Positions 48,331-57,449 are shown, counted from the stretch's first letter. The stretch: 64,000 nucleotides of DNA from Rubrivivax sp. (GCA_022842305.1 JALHPY010000006.1:21778-85777); one strand, 5' to 3'. Translations and numbers: made by a program. Notes: generated from the sequence alone by a model not told the origin.

Positions 48331-49160
48331 TGTTGACCGAAGCCGACCTGCTGAACGCCAGAATCCTGGTCGTCGACGACCAATTGGCCCACGTGCAGTT
48401 GCTCGAGCGCCTGCTGAATGACGCCGGCTACCTGAACGTGGCCTCCACCACGGACCCGCAGCAGGTCCGCGCGCTGCACCGCGAGCAGTGCTTCGACCTC
48501 ATCCTGCTCGACCTGCTGATGCCGGTGCTGGACGGCTTTGGCGTCATGGCGGCCCTGCAGGCGGATGCCGGCAGCGGCGTGCTGCCGGTGATCGCCCTGA
48601 CCGCACAGCCGGGGCACAAGGTGCGGGCCCTGCAGGCCGGAGCGCGGGACTTCATCAACAAGCCCTTCGACATGGTGGAAGTCAAGCTCCGCATCCACCA
48701 CATGCTGGAGCTGCACCTGCTGCACAAGATGCTGGAAGCCCACAACCAGACGCTGGAGCGCACCGTGCAGGAGCGCACGGCCGAGCTGCGCGAAAGCGAA
48801 GATCGCTATCGCTGCCTGACCGAACTGGCCGTCGACTGGTTCTGGGAACAGGACGAAGTGGGCGTGGTGACGCGGGCCTCGGGGCCGGCGCTTCAACTGC
48901 TGGGCCTGCCCGACCCGGCGGCCGACACCGACGCCGGTGTCGACGCTGGCGCCATCTGGGACGCCACCGGCCGCCAGAGCCTGCAGCAGAGGATTGCGGC
49001 ACGCCGGCCCTTCCTCGACTTCATCGTTGACCGCCTGCGCGCCGACGGATCGCGCCAGCAGTTCAGGATCAGCGGCGAACCCAAGTTCGCCCGGGGCTGT
49101 GCCTATGCCGGCTACCGCGGTGTCGGCACCGAAGTGCTCAACGCAAACCCGCCCGATTGA
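48330..49160 (+). CDS. Response regulator with receiver and PAS domain, no output domain
   Basis: A 276-residue protein. The receiver (about 8-125) is intact: RILVVDDQLAHVQLL, acceptor Asp in DLILLDLLMPVLDGFG, and Lys in DFINKPFDMVEVKLRI. A coiled-coil linker (KMLEAHNQTLERTVQERTAELRESEDRY) leads to a PAS domain (about 165-265) ending GYRGVGTEVL. In homologues this junction is followed by a GGDEF, EAL or kinase module; here the frame stops a few residues later. ATG overlaps the upstream TGA by one base. It may signal through protein contacts only. Confidence 0.88.
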   Translation: MLTEADLLNARILVVDDQLAHVQLLERLLNDAGYLNVASTTDPQQVRALHREQCFDLILLDLLMPVLDGFGVMAALQADAGSGVLPVIALTAQPGHKVRALQAGARDFINKPFDMVEVKLRIHHMLELHLLHKMLEAHNQTLERTVQERTAELRESEDRYRCLTELAVDWFWEQDEVGVVTRASGPALQLLGLPDPAADTDAGVDAGAIWDATGRQSLQQRIAARRPFLDFIVDRLRADGSRQQFRISGEPKFARGCAYAGYRGVGTEVLNANPPD

Positions 49161-49326
49161 GCCCGAGCCGCCGGACGGCAGGTCCGCAAGCGGCTGAGTG
49201 GACACGCTGGCGCGCTCAAGTCACGCGCCCGGCTGCCGACAACCCCTGAACGGCGGCGGTATCGGCCGTGCGGCGGGCGGCGCGACAGTGCCGCCCTGGA
49301 AACAGCACCTGCGGAGCCCCCCCCAC

Positions 49327-50874
49327 ATGCCCTCCCTCAGCATTGCCAGGCGGCTGGCACTCATCATCGCCTGCGCCGCCCTGGGCATCGTCGCCCTGGC
49401 GGGGTGGTTCCTGATCTCCGAGCGCGGGCTCATCCTGGACGAACGCCAGAGCGCCGTGCGCCAGGCGGTAGAGGTGGCGCACGGGCTGGCCCGGCACCAC
49501 CACGAGCAGGTGGGCAAGGGTACGCTCACCGACGAAGAGGCCCGCCGCCGCACGCTGGCCGCCATCAAGGCGCTGCGCTACAGCGGCGCCGAGTACTTCT
49601 GGATCAACGACATGCACCCGACGATGGTGATGCATGCCATCAAGCCCGAGCTCGACGGCAAGGACCTGACGCAGAACAAGGACCCGGCGGGCAAGCACCT
49701 GTTCGTCGAGTTCGTGCAGGTGGTGCGGGCCAGCGGCGCCGGCTACGTCTACTACCTCTGGCCCAAGCCCGGCAGCGACGCGCCGGTGCGCAAGGTCTCC
49801 TACGTCCAGGGCTTCGCGCCCTGGGGCTGGGTCATCGGCTCGGGCGTCTACATCGACACCGTGGAATCCACCTTCGCCCGGCGCGCGGCCAGCTTCGGCG
49901 TCGGCACCTTGCTGCTGGTGGCCCTGCTCGTGGCCATCGGCTGGTTCAACGCGCGCAGCCTGCTGCGCCAGTTGGGCGGCGAGCCGGCCTACGCATCGGA
50001 CGTGGCGCACCGCATCGCCGCCGGTGACCTGGGCGTGCGGATCGCCCTGCGCGCGGGCGACCAGTCCAGCATGCTGCACGCCATCGAGTCCATGCGCGGT
50101 GGCCTGGCGCAACTGGTGAAGCGCGTGCGCGACGGCTCGGAGTCGGTGGCCGTGGCCAGTACGCAGATCGCGCGCGGCAACCTCGACCTGAGCCAGCGCA
50201 CCGAGCAGCAGGCCTCGGCGCTGCAGCTCACTTCGGCCTCGATGGAGCAGCTGGGCGGCACCGTGGGCCAGAACGCCGACAACGCGCGCCAGGCCAACCA
50301 ACTGGCGCAGGGCGCGTCCACGGTGGCGGCGCAGGGCGGCAGCGTGGTCGGCCAGGTGGTGCAGACCATGCGCGGCATCAACGACAGCTCGCGCCGCATC
50401 GCCGACATCATCGGTGTCATCGACGCCATCGCCTTCCAGACCAACATCCTGGCGCTCAATGCGGCGGTCGAGGCGGCGCGCGCGGGCGACCAGGGCCGCG
50501 GCTTCGCCGTGGTCGCCACCGAGGTGCGCAGCCTGGCGGGGCGCTCGGCACAGGCCGCGCGCCAGATCAAGCAGCTCATCGCCGACAGCGTGGGCCGCGT
50601 CGAGTCGGGCACCGCGCAGGTCGAGCAGGCGCAGGCGACGATGACCGAGCTGGTGGGTTCGATCCGGCGCGTGTCGGACCTGATGGGAGAGATCAGCGCG
50701 GCCAGCGTCGAGCAGCGCCAGGGCGTGGGCCAGGTCGGTGAAGCCGTGATGCAGATGGACCGCAACACGCAGCAGAACGCAGCCCTGGTGGAACAGAGCG
50801 CCGCCGCCGCCGACAGCCTGCAGCAGCAGGCACGCCAACTGGTGCAGGCCGTGGCGGCCTTCAGGCTGGGCTGA
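49327..50874 (+). CDS. Methyl-accepting chemotaxis protein with single Cache domain
   Basis: A 515-residue chemoreceptor. Transmembrane helix 1 (about 7-29) and helix 2 (about 188-208) enclose an sCache_2 periplasmic sensor ([47 protein letters not shown]...[16 protein letters not shown]), known in other receptors to bind small carboxylates. HAMP and signalling regions follow with hairpin tip [49 protein letters not shown]. The start at 49327 is chosen from homology. It follows the phytochrome island in the same direction but after 166 bases, so co-transcription is uncertain. Confidence 0.93.
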   Translation: MPSLSIARRLALIIACAALGIVALAGWFLISERGLILDERQSAVRQAVEVAHGLARHHHEQVGKGTLTDEEARRRTLAAIKALRYSGAEYFWINDMHPTMVMHAIKPELDGKDLTQNKDPAGKHLFVEFVQVVRASGAGYVYYLWPKPGSDAPVRKVSYVQGFAPWGWVIGSGVYIDTVESTFARRAASFGVGTLLLVALLVAIGWFNARSLLRQLGGEPAYASDVAHRIAAGDLGVRIALRAGDQSSMLHAIESMRGGLAQLVKRVRDGSESVAVASTQIARGNLDLSQRTEQQASALQLTSASMEQLGGTVGQNADNARQANQLAQGASTVAAQGGSVVGQVVQTMRGINDSSRRIADIIGVIDAIAFQTNILALNAAVEAARAGDQGRGFAVVATEVRSLAGRSAQAARQIKQLIADSVGRVESGTAQVEQAQATMTELVGSIRRVSDLMGEISAASVEQRQGVGQVGEAVMQMDRNTQQNAALVEQSAAAADSLQQQARQLVQAVAAFRLG

Positions 50875-50943
50875 GCACGCGCCGCGTCGCGCTTTGGCGG
50901 ACACTGCGGCCGTCATGTGCCCCTGCCGCCGCGCGTTGAAGCG

Positions 50944-51915
50944 ATGAGATCCTCACCAGGCCCACGCCGCTCGGGCCGGCCGCGCGCGGGCAGCCAGCCC
51001 GCGGTGCTGGTCGAGTGCGTAGGCGGCGCCGCGTGGGGCCCGCTGCTGCCGCACCTGCGGCGGGCCAGCCGCTGGGTGGTCGGCAGCGACGCGGACCCGT
51101 TGGCGTTCGGCCTCTACGAGGTCGACCATGGCTTCCTGCTCGCGCAGGACAGGCTGGACGACTACATGGAACGGTCGGTCGAGGTCTGCCGTGCGCAGGG
51201 CGTCGACATCGTCATCCCCAGCTTCGGCCCCGCCCTGCTGGCGTGGGCCGGGCTGCGCGAGCGCCTGGCCGCAGAGGGCATACAGGTCTGCGTCTCGGCG
51301 CCCGAGGTGGTGGCGATGTGCCTGGACAAGTGGCAGGTCCACGGCTTCTTGCGGGCGCAGGGCGTTCCGACGCCGCAAACGTCCTTGCAGCACGCGTTCG
51401 AGCTGATCAAGCCGCGCCATGGCGAAGGCAGCAGGGACGTGTTTCGTGCCCGGCCGGGCGGCAGCGTGCAGGTCGAGATGGACGGCTACGTCTCGCAGGA
51501 ACTGTTGATCGGCGCGGAGTACTCCGTGGACGCGCTCTGCGATGCGACGGGCAAGCCCGTCTACATCGTGCCCCGCCTGCGGTGCCGGGTGAGCGACGGA
51601 CGCTCCGTTGTCGCCCAGGTGGTCGACGATGACGAGATCGTCGCGTTCACCCGCCGCATCCTGGCCGCGGCAAGCTTCGTCGGGCCGGTGAACATCCAGT
51701 GCTTTCGCACCGAAGCCGGCTTGCGCTTCACCGATCTCAATCCGCGCATCGCGGGCGGGCTTTCGCTGTCTTTCGCAGCCACCGAGAACTGGTTCCGGCT
51801 GCTGCCGCGGCTGCTTCGCGGGGAATCGATAAGGCCCCGCCACACGGTCACGGGCCTGGTGATGATACGGCGCCTGGCAGACACGATCGTTGACGGGGCC
51901 CGGCTGATTGACTAA
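50944..51915 (+). CDS. ATP-grasp domain protein
   Basis: A 323-residue ATP-grasp ligase of unknown substrate. The N-terminal pre-grasp domain (VLVECVGGAAWGPLLPHLRRASRWVVGSDADPLAFGLYEVDHGFLL) resembles PylC/carbamoyl-phosphate-synthase-like enzymes. The grasp fold has LDKWQVHGFLRAQGVPTPQTS, the ATP lysine and glycine-rich loop in LIKPRHGEGSRDVF, and the Mg2+ ligands in GLRFTDLNPRIAGG. Codons near its 3' end include ATA and AGG, uncommon here, hinting at transfer. A short gene follows after 33 bases. Such ligases join a carboxylate to an amine or thiol. Confidence 0.85.
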   Translation: MRSSPGPRRSGRPRAGSQPAVLVECVGGAAWGPLLPHLRRASRWVVGSDADPLAFGLYEVDHGFLLAQDRLDDYMERSVEVCRAQGVDIVIPSFGPALLAWAGLRERLAAEGIQVCVSAPEVVAMCLDKWQVHGFLRAQGVPTPQTSLQHAFELIKPRHGEGSRDVFRARPGGSVQVEMDGYVSQELLIGAEYSVDALCDATGKPVYIVPRLRCRVSDGRSVVAQVVDDDEIVAFTRRILAAASFVGPVNIQCFRTEAGLRFTDLNPRIAGGLSLSFAATENWFRLLPRLLRGESIRPRHTVTGLVMIRRLADTIVDGARLID

Positions 51916-51948
51916 TCTGCAGCGCCCGTCAACCGCATCGGAGCACTC

Positions 51949-52197
51949 ATGTCGATCACACGCAATCTGGGTCCTGGCTTGGGTGCAGCGCTGGGTTCGG
52001 ACCAGGCCACGAAGGTGATGCAACAGCAGATCGCCGAGCTCGAGCGCCAGCTCGCGCACGTCACCGAGAGCCTGGACGCGATGGCCCAGTTGAGCCAGGC
52101 CTTGTCAGCCAGCCTGTCGGCCCAGGGCAAGCGCGTGCCCAGCATGCAGAAGGTGATGACGGGGCCGAACACGTTCAAGCTGGTGTTGCGGCCCTGA
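51949..52197 (+). CDS. Hypothetical 82-aa protein next to ATP-grasp ligase
   Basis: A small protein (MSITRNLGPGLGAALGSDQATKVMQQQIAELERQLAHVTESLDAMAQLSQALSASLSAQGKRVPSMQKVMTGPNTFKLVLRP). It has a Gly-rich N-terminus, a long predicted helix/coiled coil (about 22-60) and a short strand-like tail. There is no signal peptide. GGAG lies before the ATG and it is 33 bases after the ATP-grasp gene. It could be a substrate, a carrier or an unrelated protein; I do not recognise it. Confidence 0.65.
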   Translation: MSITRNLGPGLGAALGSDQATKVMQQQIAELERQLAHVTESLDAMAQLSQALSASLSAQGKRVPSMQKVMTGPNTFKLVLRP

Positions 52198-52296
52198 GCG
52201 AACGCGCATCCTGACCGCCAGCGCCGTTCACGTCCGGCGCCCGGCGCGCCACCGGGGACAGGTCCGAAAACGGCCAGTGCGGGCCAAGCCCCGGCC

Positions 52297-52302
52297 TATG
52301 AT
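52297..52302 (+). promoter_or_regulatory. Candidate -10 element giving a leaderless ada-alkA transcript
   Basis: TATGAT (five of six consensus positions) lies only seven bases before the ATG at 52309, so a transcript from it would begin at or near the start codon. No -35 match was found. Confidence 0.3.
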
Positions 52303-52308
52303 GGCCGC

Positions 52309-53766
52309 ATGGTTCTCGATGCCGACGCTGCCTACCTTGCACTGAAAGCGCGCGATGCGCGCTTCGATGGGCGGCTGTTCGTCGGCGTCAGCTCCACCGG
52401 CATCTACTGCCGCCCGGTGTGCCGCGTGCGCACGCCGCGGCGCGAGAACTGCCGCTTCTTCGACACCCGCGCGCAGGCCGAGGCGGCGCGCTTCCGCCCC
52501 TGCCTGAAGTGCCGGCCCGAGATCGCCCCGGGGCTGTCGCACACCGATTCCTCGCGCAGCCTGGCCGATGCCGCGGCGCGCTTGATCGAACAAGCCGTGC
52601 AGCGCGGTGAGCCAGCGCGCCTGCCGGCGCTGGCCGCGCGCCTGGGCGTCACCGACCGCCACCTGCGCCGCATCTTCCTGGCGGCGCAGGCGGTGCCGCC
52701 GCACGCCTACCTCAACACCCAGCGCCTGCTGCTGGCCAAGCAGTTGCTGACCGACACCGACCAGCCCGTCACGCAGGTGGCCCTGGCCAGCGGCTTCGCA
52801 AGCCTGCGCCGCTTCAACGCCGCGTTCGCCGAGCATTACCGGCTCAACCCCACGCAGCTGCGGCGCGCGCGCGGCACGGCACGCGCGGGCACGGCAGGAC
52901 CGGCCGCGCTTCGCCTGGCCTACCGGCCGCCGCTGGACAGCGCGGCATTGCTGGGCTTCTTTGCGCGCCGGCAGCTGCGCGGCGTGGAGCAGGTCGAAGG
53001 CCTGAGCCTGCGCCGCACCCTGGCCTGGCCACACGGCGGCGGGCGCATCGCGGGCTGGTTCGACGCGCGCTTCGTGCCCGAGCGCTGCGAGGTCCATCTG
53101 GCCTACGCCCCCGCCCTGGCCCCGGTGCTGGGCGCGCTGTTGGCCTGCGTGCGCCAAGGGCTGGACCTGGACGCCGACCCGGCCCTCATCGCCCCGGCGC
53201 TGGCCACGCTGCCCGGGCCGCCGCGGCCGGGCCTGCGCCTGGCGGGTTGCTTCGACGGCTTCGAGCTGGCGACGCGCGTGATCCTGGGCCAGCAGGTCAC
53301 GGTCAAGGCCGCGTGCACGCTGACGCAGCGCCTGGTGGACCGCTTCGGCGCGCGCGTGGACACGCCGTTCGCCGCGCTCAGCCAGATCTTCCCCGACGCC
53401 GCCACGCTGGCCGGCGCCGACCCGGCGGAGATCGGCGGCCTGGGCATCGTGCGCCAGCGCGTGCGCGCGCTGCAGGCCCTGGCCGCGGCCGTGACCCAGG
53501 GCCGCCTGACCCTGCACCCCGGCGCACCGCTGCAGGCCACGCTGGACGCGCTGCGCGCCTTGCCCGGCGTGGGCGAATGGACGGCGCAGCTGATTGCGCT
53601 GCGCGCCCTGGCCTGGCCCGACGCCTGGCCGGCCGGCGACATCGGCCTGATGCAGGCGCTGGGCACGCGCGACGCCAAGCTGCTGGCCGCGCGCGCCGAA
53701 GCCTGGCGTCCCTGGCGCGGCTATGCCGTGATGCACCTGTGGCAGCAACTGGAGAACCCTGCATGA
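52309..53766 (+). CDS. Ada-type methylphosphotriester domain fused to AlkA DNA-3-methyladenine glycosylase
   Basis: A 485-residue DNA alkylation-repair protein and regulator. The N-terminal Ada zinc domain has the four Cys in STGIYCRPVCRVR, and FRPCLKCRPE, one of which accepts methyl from phosphotriesters. An AraC-type helix-turn-helix follows (about 85-190). The C-terminal half (about 205-480) is an AlkA glycosylase with helix-hairpin-helix LRALPGVGEWTAQLIALRAL and catalytic Asp in AGDIGLMQALG. This Ada-AlkA fusion replaces the separate E. coli proteins and can activate its own operon after methylation. It overlaps ogt by four bases. Confidence 0.95.
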   Translation: MVLDADAAYLALKARDARFDGRLFVGVSSTGIYCRPVCRVRTPRRENCRFFDTRAQAEAARFRPCLKCRPEIAPGLSHTDSSRSLADAAARLIEQAVQRGEPARLPALAARLGVTDRHLRRIFLAAQAVPPHAYLNTQRLLLAKQLLTDTDQPVTQVALASGFASLRRFNAAFAEHYRLNPTQLRRARGTARAGTAGPAALRLAYRPPLDSAALLGFFARRQLRGVEQVEGLSLRRTLAWPHGGGRIAGWFDARFVPERCEVHLAYAPALAPVLGALLACVRQGLDLDADPALIAPALATLPGPPRPGLRLAGCFDGFELATRVILGQQVTVKAACTLTQRLVDRFGARVDTPFAALSQIFPDAATLAGADPAEIGGLGIVRQRVRALQALAAAVTQGRLTLHPGAPLQATLDALRALPGVGEWTAQLIALRALAWPDAWPAGDIGLMQALGTRDAKLLAARAEAWRPWRGYAVMHLWQQLENPA

Positions 53767-54269
53767 CGCACCCCCCCTGCACCGCCCAGGGTCGGCTGGA
53801 CACCCCGCTGGGCCCGCTCACGCTGTGGGCCAGCGAAACCGGCCTGAGCGCCGTGCTGTTCGACGCGCAGAAGCACCACCCCGGCGCCAGCAACGCGCCG
53901 CTGGCGCCGCAGCATCCGCACATCGCGCGCGCCGCGCAGCAACTGGCCGAGTACTTCGAGGGCCGCCGCCGGCATTTCGAGCTGGCGCTGGACCCGCAGG
54001 GCACGCCCTTCCAGCTGCAAGTGTGGCAAGCGCTGCTGCAGATAGGCTGCGGCGAACTCAGCAGTTATGGCGCAGTGGCTCGGCAAGTGGGTCGGCCGGC
54101 CGCGGTGCGCGCCGTGGGCGCGGCCGTGGGGCGCAACCCGCTGTCCATCGTCGTGCCCTGCCACCGCGTGGTGGGCAGCAGCGGCGCGCTCACCGGCTAT
54201 GCCGGCGGCCTGGATCGCAAGCGCGCGCTGCTGGCCCTGGAAGGCTCGCTGAGCGCAGCGCTGGCATGA
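53763..54269 (+). CDS. ogt: Methylated-DNA-[protein]-cysteine S-methyltransferase
   Basis: A 168-residue suicide enzyme that takes methyl from O6-methylguanine onto its own Cys. The catalytic site is IVVPCHRVVGSSGALTGYAGGLDRK, with the DNA-binding helix SSYGAVARQVGRPAAVRAVGAAVGRNP before it, and an N-terminal RNase H-like domain (about 1-85). It is a stand-alone Ogt without Ada parts, which are in the gene upstream. It is coupled by 4-base overlaps to both neighbours and so belongs to an alkylation-response operon. Confidence 0.96.
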   Translation: MTHPPCTAQGRLDTPLGPLTLWASETGLSAVLFDAQKHHPGASNAPLAPQHPHIARAAQQLAEYFEGRRRHFELALDPQGTPFQLQVWQALLQIGCGELSSYGAVARQVGRPAAVRAVGAAVGRNPLSIVVPCHRVVGSSGALTGYAGGLDRKRALLALEGSLSAALA

Positions 54270-55168
54270 ATCGACGCGACGGCGCCGAGCTGCTGCTGCT
54301 GGGCGCGCTGTGGGGCGGCTCGTTCCTGTTCATGCGCGCCGGCGCGGTGGACTTCGGCCCGGCGGCGCTGGTCTTCGTGCGCGTGGCCGGCGCCAGCGCG
54401 CTGCTGCTGCCGCTGCTGGCCTGGCGTGGCGAGGTCGGCGCGCTGCGCCGGCACTGGCGCGCCATCGCCGTGGTGGGCCTGATCAACAGCGCCCTGCCCT
54501 TCCTGCTGTTCACGGTGGCCGCGCTGGTGCTGGCGAGCGGCCTGATGGCCATCTTCAACGCCACCGCGCCGATCTGGGCCGCGCTGGTGGCGCGCGCCTG
54601 GCTGGGCGAACGGCTGGACCGCGGCCGCTGGCTGGGCATGGTCATAGGCCTGGCCGGCGTGGCGGCGCTGAGCTGGGACAAGGCCGAGCTGAAGCCGGGT
54701 GCCTACGGCGTGAGCGCGGCCTGGGGCATTGCCGCCTGCCTGGCCGCGGCCGTGTCCTACGGCGTGGCGGCCAACGTGTCCAGGCGCCGCCTGGTCGGGG
54801 TGCCGCCGCTGGCGGTGGCCGCGGGCAGCCAGCTCGTCGCCGCGCTGGCGCTGTTGCTGCCGGCGCTGTGGACCTGGCCTGCCGTCAACCCGGGCCCTGC
54901 CGCCTGGGGCGGGGCGGCGGTGCTGGCGCTGGCCTGCACCGGCCTGGCCTACGTGCTGTATTTCCGCCTGATCGCCCACGTGGGCGCGTCCAACGCCATC
55001 GCGGTGACCTTCCTGATCCCGGGCTTTGCCCTGTTGTGGGGCTGGCTGGCGCTGGGCGAGGTGCCGACGCCGGCGATGATCGGCGGCGGCGCCGTGATCC
55101 TGCTGGGCACGGCGCTGGCAACGGGGGCCGTCAGGCTGCCGACGCGCGCTCGCGCAGGCGCATCGTAA
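54266..55168 (+). CDS. DMT superfamily (EamA) transporter
   Basis: A 300-residue inner-membrane protein with ten predicted helices in two EamA repeats (about 5-135 and 150-290). The first repeat has LLLGALWGGSFLFMRAGAVDFGPAALVFVRV and ATAPIWAALVARAWLGERLDRGRWLGMVIGLAGVAAL, the second ASNAIAVTFLIPGFALLWGWLALGEVPTPAMIGGGAVILLGTALA. EamA proteins export amino acids or other metabolites; the substrate is unknown. It overlaps ogt by four bases, and its 3' end overlaps the converging P450 gene by 38 bases. Confidence 0.92.
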   Translation: MNRRDGAELLLLGALWGGSFLFMRAGAVDFGPAALVFVRVAGASALLLPLLAWRGEVGALRRHWRAIAVVGLINSALPFLLFTVAALVLASGLMAIFNATAPIWAALVARAWLGERLDRGRWLGMVIGLAGVAALSWDKAELKPGAYGVSAAWGIAACLAAAVSYGVAANVSRRRLVGVPPLAVAAGSQLVAALALLLPALWTWPAVNPGPAAWGGAAVLALACTGLAYVLYFRLIAHVGASNAIAVTFLIPGFALLWGWLALGEVPTPAMIGGGAVILLGTALATGAVRLPTRARAGAS

Positions 55169-56579
55169 GACCCACCGGCGCCATCGCCAGCTGCAGCTTC
55201 TCGCGCGGGGGCTGGCCGTCGGGCGTGTTCACCGACTCAATCTCGAAGGCGCCCAGCAGCGCGGCCATGGCCATCTTCATCTCGATCAGCGCCAGGTAGC
55301 GGCCGGGGCAGATGCGCGGGCCGGCGCCGAAGGGCATGGAGATGCGCTTGGCGCTGGCGGCCGCCTGCGACGGGCCGCCGTCGCCCAGCCAGCGCTCGGG
55401 GTCGAAGGCCGCGGCGTTGGGGATGTGGCGCTCGCTGGTGGCGTCGCGCCGCATCACCGCGATGACAACCATGCCGGCGGGGATGTGCACGTCGCCCAGC
55501 GTGGTGTCACGCAGCGCCTGCATCGCCTGCTGCGGCGCCACCGGCTTGAGCCGCATGGCCTCATGCGCGCAGGCTTCGATGTAGTCGAGGCGGCCGATCT
55601 GATCGATATCGGGCGCCAGCGTGCCGCCGCAGACCTGCGCCACCTCGGCACGCGCGCGTGCCAGCGCCTGCGGGTGCTGCCACAGCAGGTGGATCATCCA
55701 GGCCACGGTGTTGGCGGTGGTGTCCTCGCCGGCCAGCAGCAGCGTGAGCACGTTGCCGGCCACCTGCGCGTCGTCGATGCCGCTGCCGGGTTCGTCGGCG
55801 GCCACCAGCATGGCCTCGAGCAGGTTGTGCGGCTGCGCGCGCCGCGCCGGGTCGTCGGCCAGGCGCGTGCGTGCCTGCGCGATGAAGCCGTCGACCGCGG
55901 CGTTGACCTCGACCACGCTGCGCGCCAGCGCGCGGTCGTCGGCCGAAGGCCACCAGCGCCAGGTGGGCAGCGGCGCGAAGATGCGCTTGAAGACGGCCGG
56001 GAACAGGCGGTTGAGGTGCTGCTGGATCACGTCTTCGTCGGACGCCAGCGTGTTGACCTCGGCACCGAAGGCCAGCCCGGCGATGGCGTCCACCGTGAAG
56101 CGCATCAGGTCGGCCTGCAGGTCGATGGCGGTGCCCTGGCGCGCCGCGACGCGCCAGCGCGCCACCAGGCGCTCGGCCACGCGCTGCAGCGCCGGGTGGT
56201 AGCGGCGCACGTGCGCCGGGTCGAAGCCGGCCATCACCATGCGGCGCTGGCGCCGCCAGGTGTCGCCGTTGGCGCCGAACACGCCCGGCAGCAGGCCCAT
56301 CTCGAGCCACACCTGCTCGAGCTTGGTGGTGCGGCGGAAGCCGTCGGGGCGGTCGCGCAGCGCCTTGGCGATGAGCTCGTGGTCGCCCACGACCACCGCG
56401 CGCCGCTGCGCCAGGCGCAGCTTGAAGACGGGGCCGAACTCCTGGCACCACTGCTCGAGCTGCTGGTGCATGCGCGTGGAGTCGATCTGCAGCAGGTTGC
56501 CGAAGACCGGAACGCCGCGCGGCCCGGACAGATCGGCGTAATGGCGCAGGGCGGGCGCTTCAGGGGCGTTCGTTTCCAT
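55131..56579 (-). CDS. Cytochrome P450
   Basis: A 482-residue soluble P450. It has the oxygen-activating I-helix AGEDTTANTVAWMIHLL, the K-helix ExxR in EACAHEAMRLKPV, the PERF-like FDPERWLGD, and the haem loop PFGAGPRICPGRYLALIE with the proximal Cys. The N-terminus has no membrane anchor. It belongs to the E-class bacterial P450s of Burkholderiales; substrate is unknown and no ferredoxin or reductase partner lies in the window. Its start is 33 bases after a strong terminator of the cytochrome gene upstream. Confidence 0.95.
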   Translation of the reverse strand: METNAPEAPALRHYADLSGPRGVPVFGNLLQIDSTRMHQQLEQWCQEFGPVFKLRLAQRRAVVVGDHELIAKALRDRPDGFRRTTKLEQVWLEMGLLPGVFGANGDTWRRQRRMVMAGFDPAHVRRYHPALQRVAERLVARWRVAARQGTAIDLQADLMRFTVDAIAGLAFGAEVNTLASDEDVIQQHLNRLFPAVFKRIFAPLPTWRWWPSADDRALARSVVEVNAAVDGFIAQARTRLADDPARRAQPHNLLEAMLVAADEPGSGIDDAQVAGNVLTLLLAGEDTTANTVAWMIHLLWQHPQALARARAEVAQVCGGTLAPDIDQIGRLDYIEACAHEAMRLKPVAPQQAMQALRDTTLGDVHIPAGMVVIAVMRRDATSERHIPNAAAFDPERWLGDGGPSQAAASAKRISMPFGAGPRICPGRYLALIEMKMAMAALLGAFEIESVNTPDGQPPREKLQLAMAPVGLTMRLRERASAA

Positions 56580-56611
56580 GGCCGGCTCCAACGCGCCCGA
56601 GGGCGCCAAGG

Positions 56612-56642
56612 AAAAAGGGCCGCCATGTTGCCATGGCGGCCC
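56612..56642 (-). terminator. Intrinsic terminator of the dihaem cytochrome c gene
   Basis: On the minus strand, GGGCCGCCATG-GCAA-CATGGCGGCCC has a perfect 11-bp stem followed by TTTTT. It lies 20 bases after the cytochrome c stop and 33 bases before the P450 start. Confidence 0.9.
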
Positions 56643-56661
56643 CTGCGCGCGGGTGCCCGGC

Positions 56662-57315
56662 TCAGCGGAACTTGCTTTGCGGCACCGTGTGCAGTTCGCT
56701 GGGCAGCGAGCCGAGGTAGCGGGCCATGGCCTTGAGCTCCTCGCGCTTGAACTGCTTCACCTGCCCGGCCATGATGGCGTTGCCGCGGCCGATGTTGGCA
56801 TTGCCCTCTACGCCGTAGGCCGCCAGCGCCACGAACAGGTAGTCGCCATGCTGGCCCGCCAGCTTGGGGTAGGCGGGATCGATGGGCTTGCTGTAGTTGG
56901 GGCCGTGGCAGCTGTTGCAGGCACCCTTGGCCAGCAGCGCGGCCACGTCGGCGGGCGGTGCCGGCGGCGCAGCCTCGGCCGCGGCGGGTGCGCCGCCGTG
57001 CTTTTCATAGTAGGCCGCCAGGTCGGCCATGTCCTGGTCGCTGAGCGAGGCGGCGATGGCGCGCATGGTGGGGTGCTTGCGCTCGCCCTTCTTGTACGCG
57101 ACCAGCGAAGCCACGATGTACTTGCCGCCCTGGCCCGAGATCATGGGCACCTTGTGCACCTGGGGGAAGGTGGCCTGGTAGCCGTGGATGCCGTGGCAGC
57201 CTATGCACATCGCCGCCTTCTTCTCGCCGGCAGCGGCATCCTGGGCCCAGGCGGAAGACACGGCGCCGGCGGTCGTCACCAGGGTGGCCAGCATCAAGGT
57301 GATCGCTTTGCTCAT
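56662..57315 (-). CDS. Dihaem cytochrome c (c4-like)
   Basis: A 217-residue periplasmic electron carrier. The signal peptide (MSKAITLMLATLVTTAGAVSSAWA) is followed by two homologous haem domains with CIGCH (about residue 38) and CNSCH (about residue 130). Met ligands are likely in HPTMRAIAASLSDQDMADLAAYY and NAIMAGQVKQFKREELKAMARYL. An Ala/Pro linker joins the domains. The start at 57315 fits the signal peptide; the track's longer start is in the promoter region. C4 cytochromes feed terminal oxidases. It is divergent from the moxR gene. Confidence 0.92.
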   Translation of the reverse strand: MSKAITLMLATLVTTAGAVSSAWAQDAAAGEKKAAMCIGCHGIHGYQATFPQVHKVPMISGQGGKYIVASLVAYKKGERKHPTMRAIAASLSDQDMADLAAYYEKHGGAPAAAEAAPPAPPADVAALLAKGACNSCHGPNYSKPIDPAYPKLAGQHGDYLFVALAAYGVEGNANIGRGNAIMAGQVKQFKREELKAMARYLGSLPSELHTVPQSKFR

Positions 57316-57385
57316 CGTCGCAGGGGGGGTCTGGTGGGGGGTGATGGTGCGGGGCCTGGGCCCGTGCACCGGCGCAAAGCGCGCG

Positions 57386-57408
57386 ATTATAGGGGGCACC
57401 TATATACT
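57386..57408. promoter_or_regulatory. Back-to-back -10 elements between cytochrome c and moxR
   Basis: TATAAT (minus strand, 57391-57386) and TATACT (plus strand, 57403-57408) face opposite ways 11 bases apart, in the gap between two divergent genes. The first is a perfect consensus. No clear -35 elements were found. Confidence 0.4.
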
Positions 57409-57449
57409 GACCCGAGACCCCCCAAGCGGCACCCGCCACAACCCCCGAG

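Noticed and set aside
50944-52197. Graspetide (microviridin-type) RiPP cluster
   Set aside because: The ligase resembles PylC/CPSase-like proteins rather than graspetide ligases, and the small protein lacks acidic and hydroxyl-rich core repeats and a clear leader.
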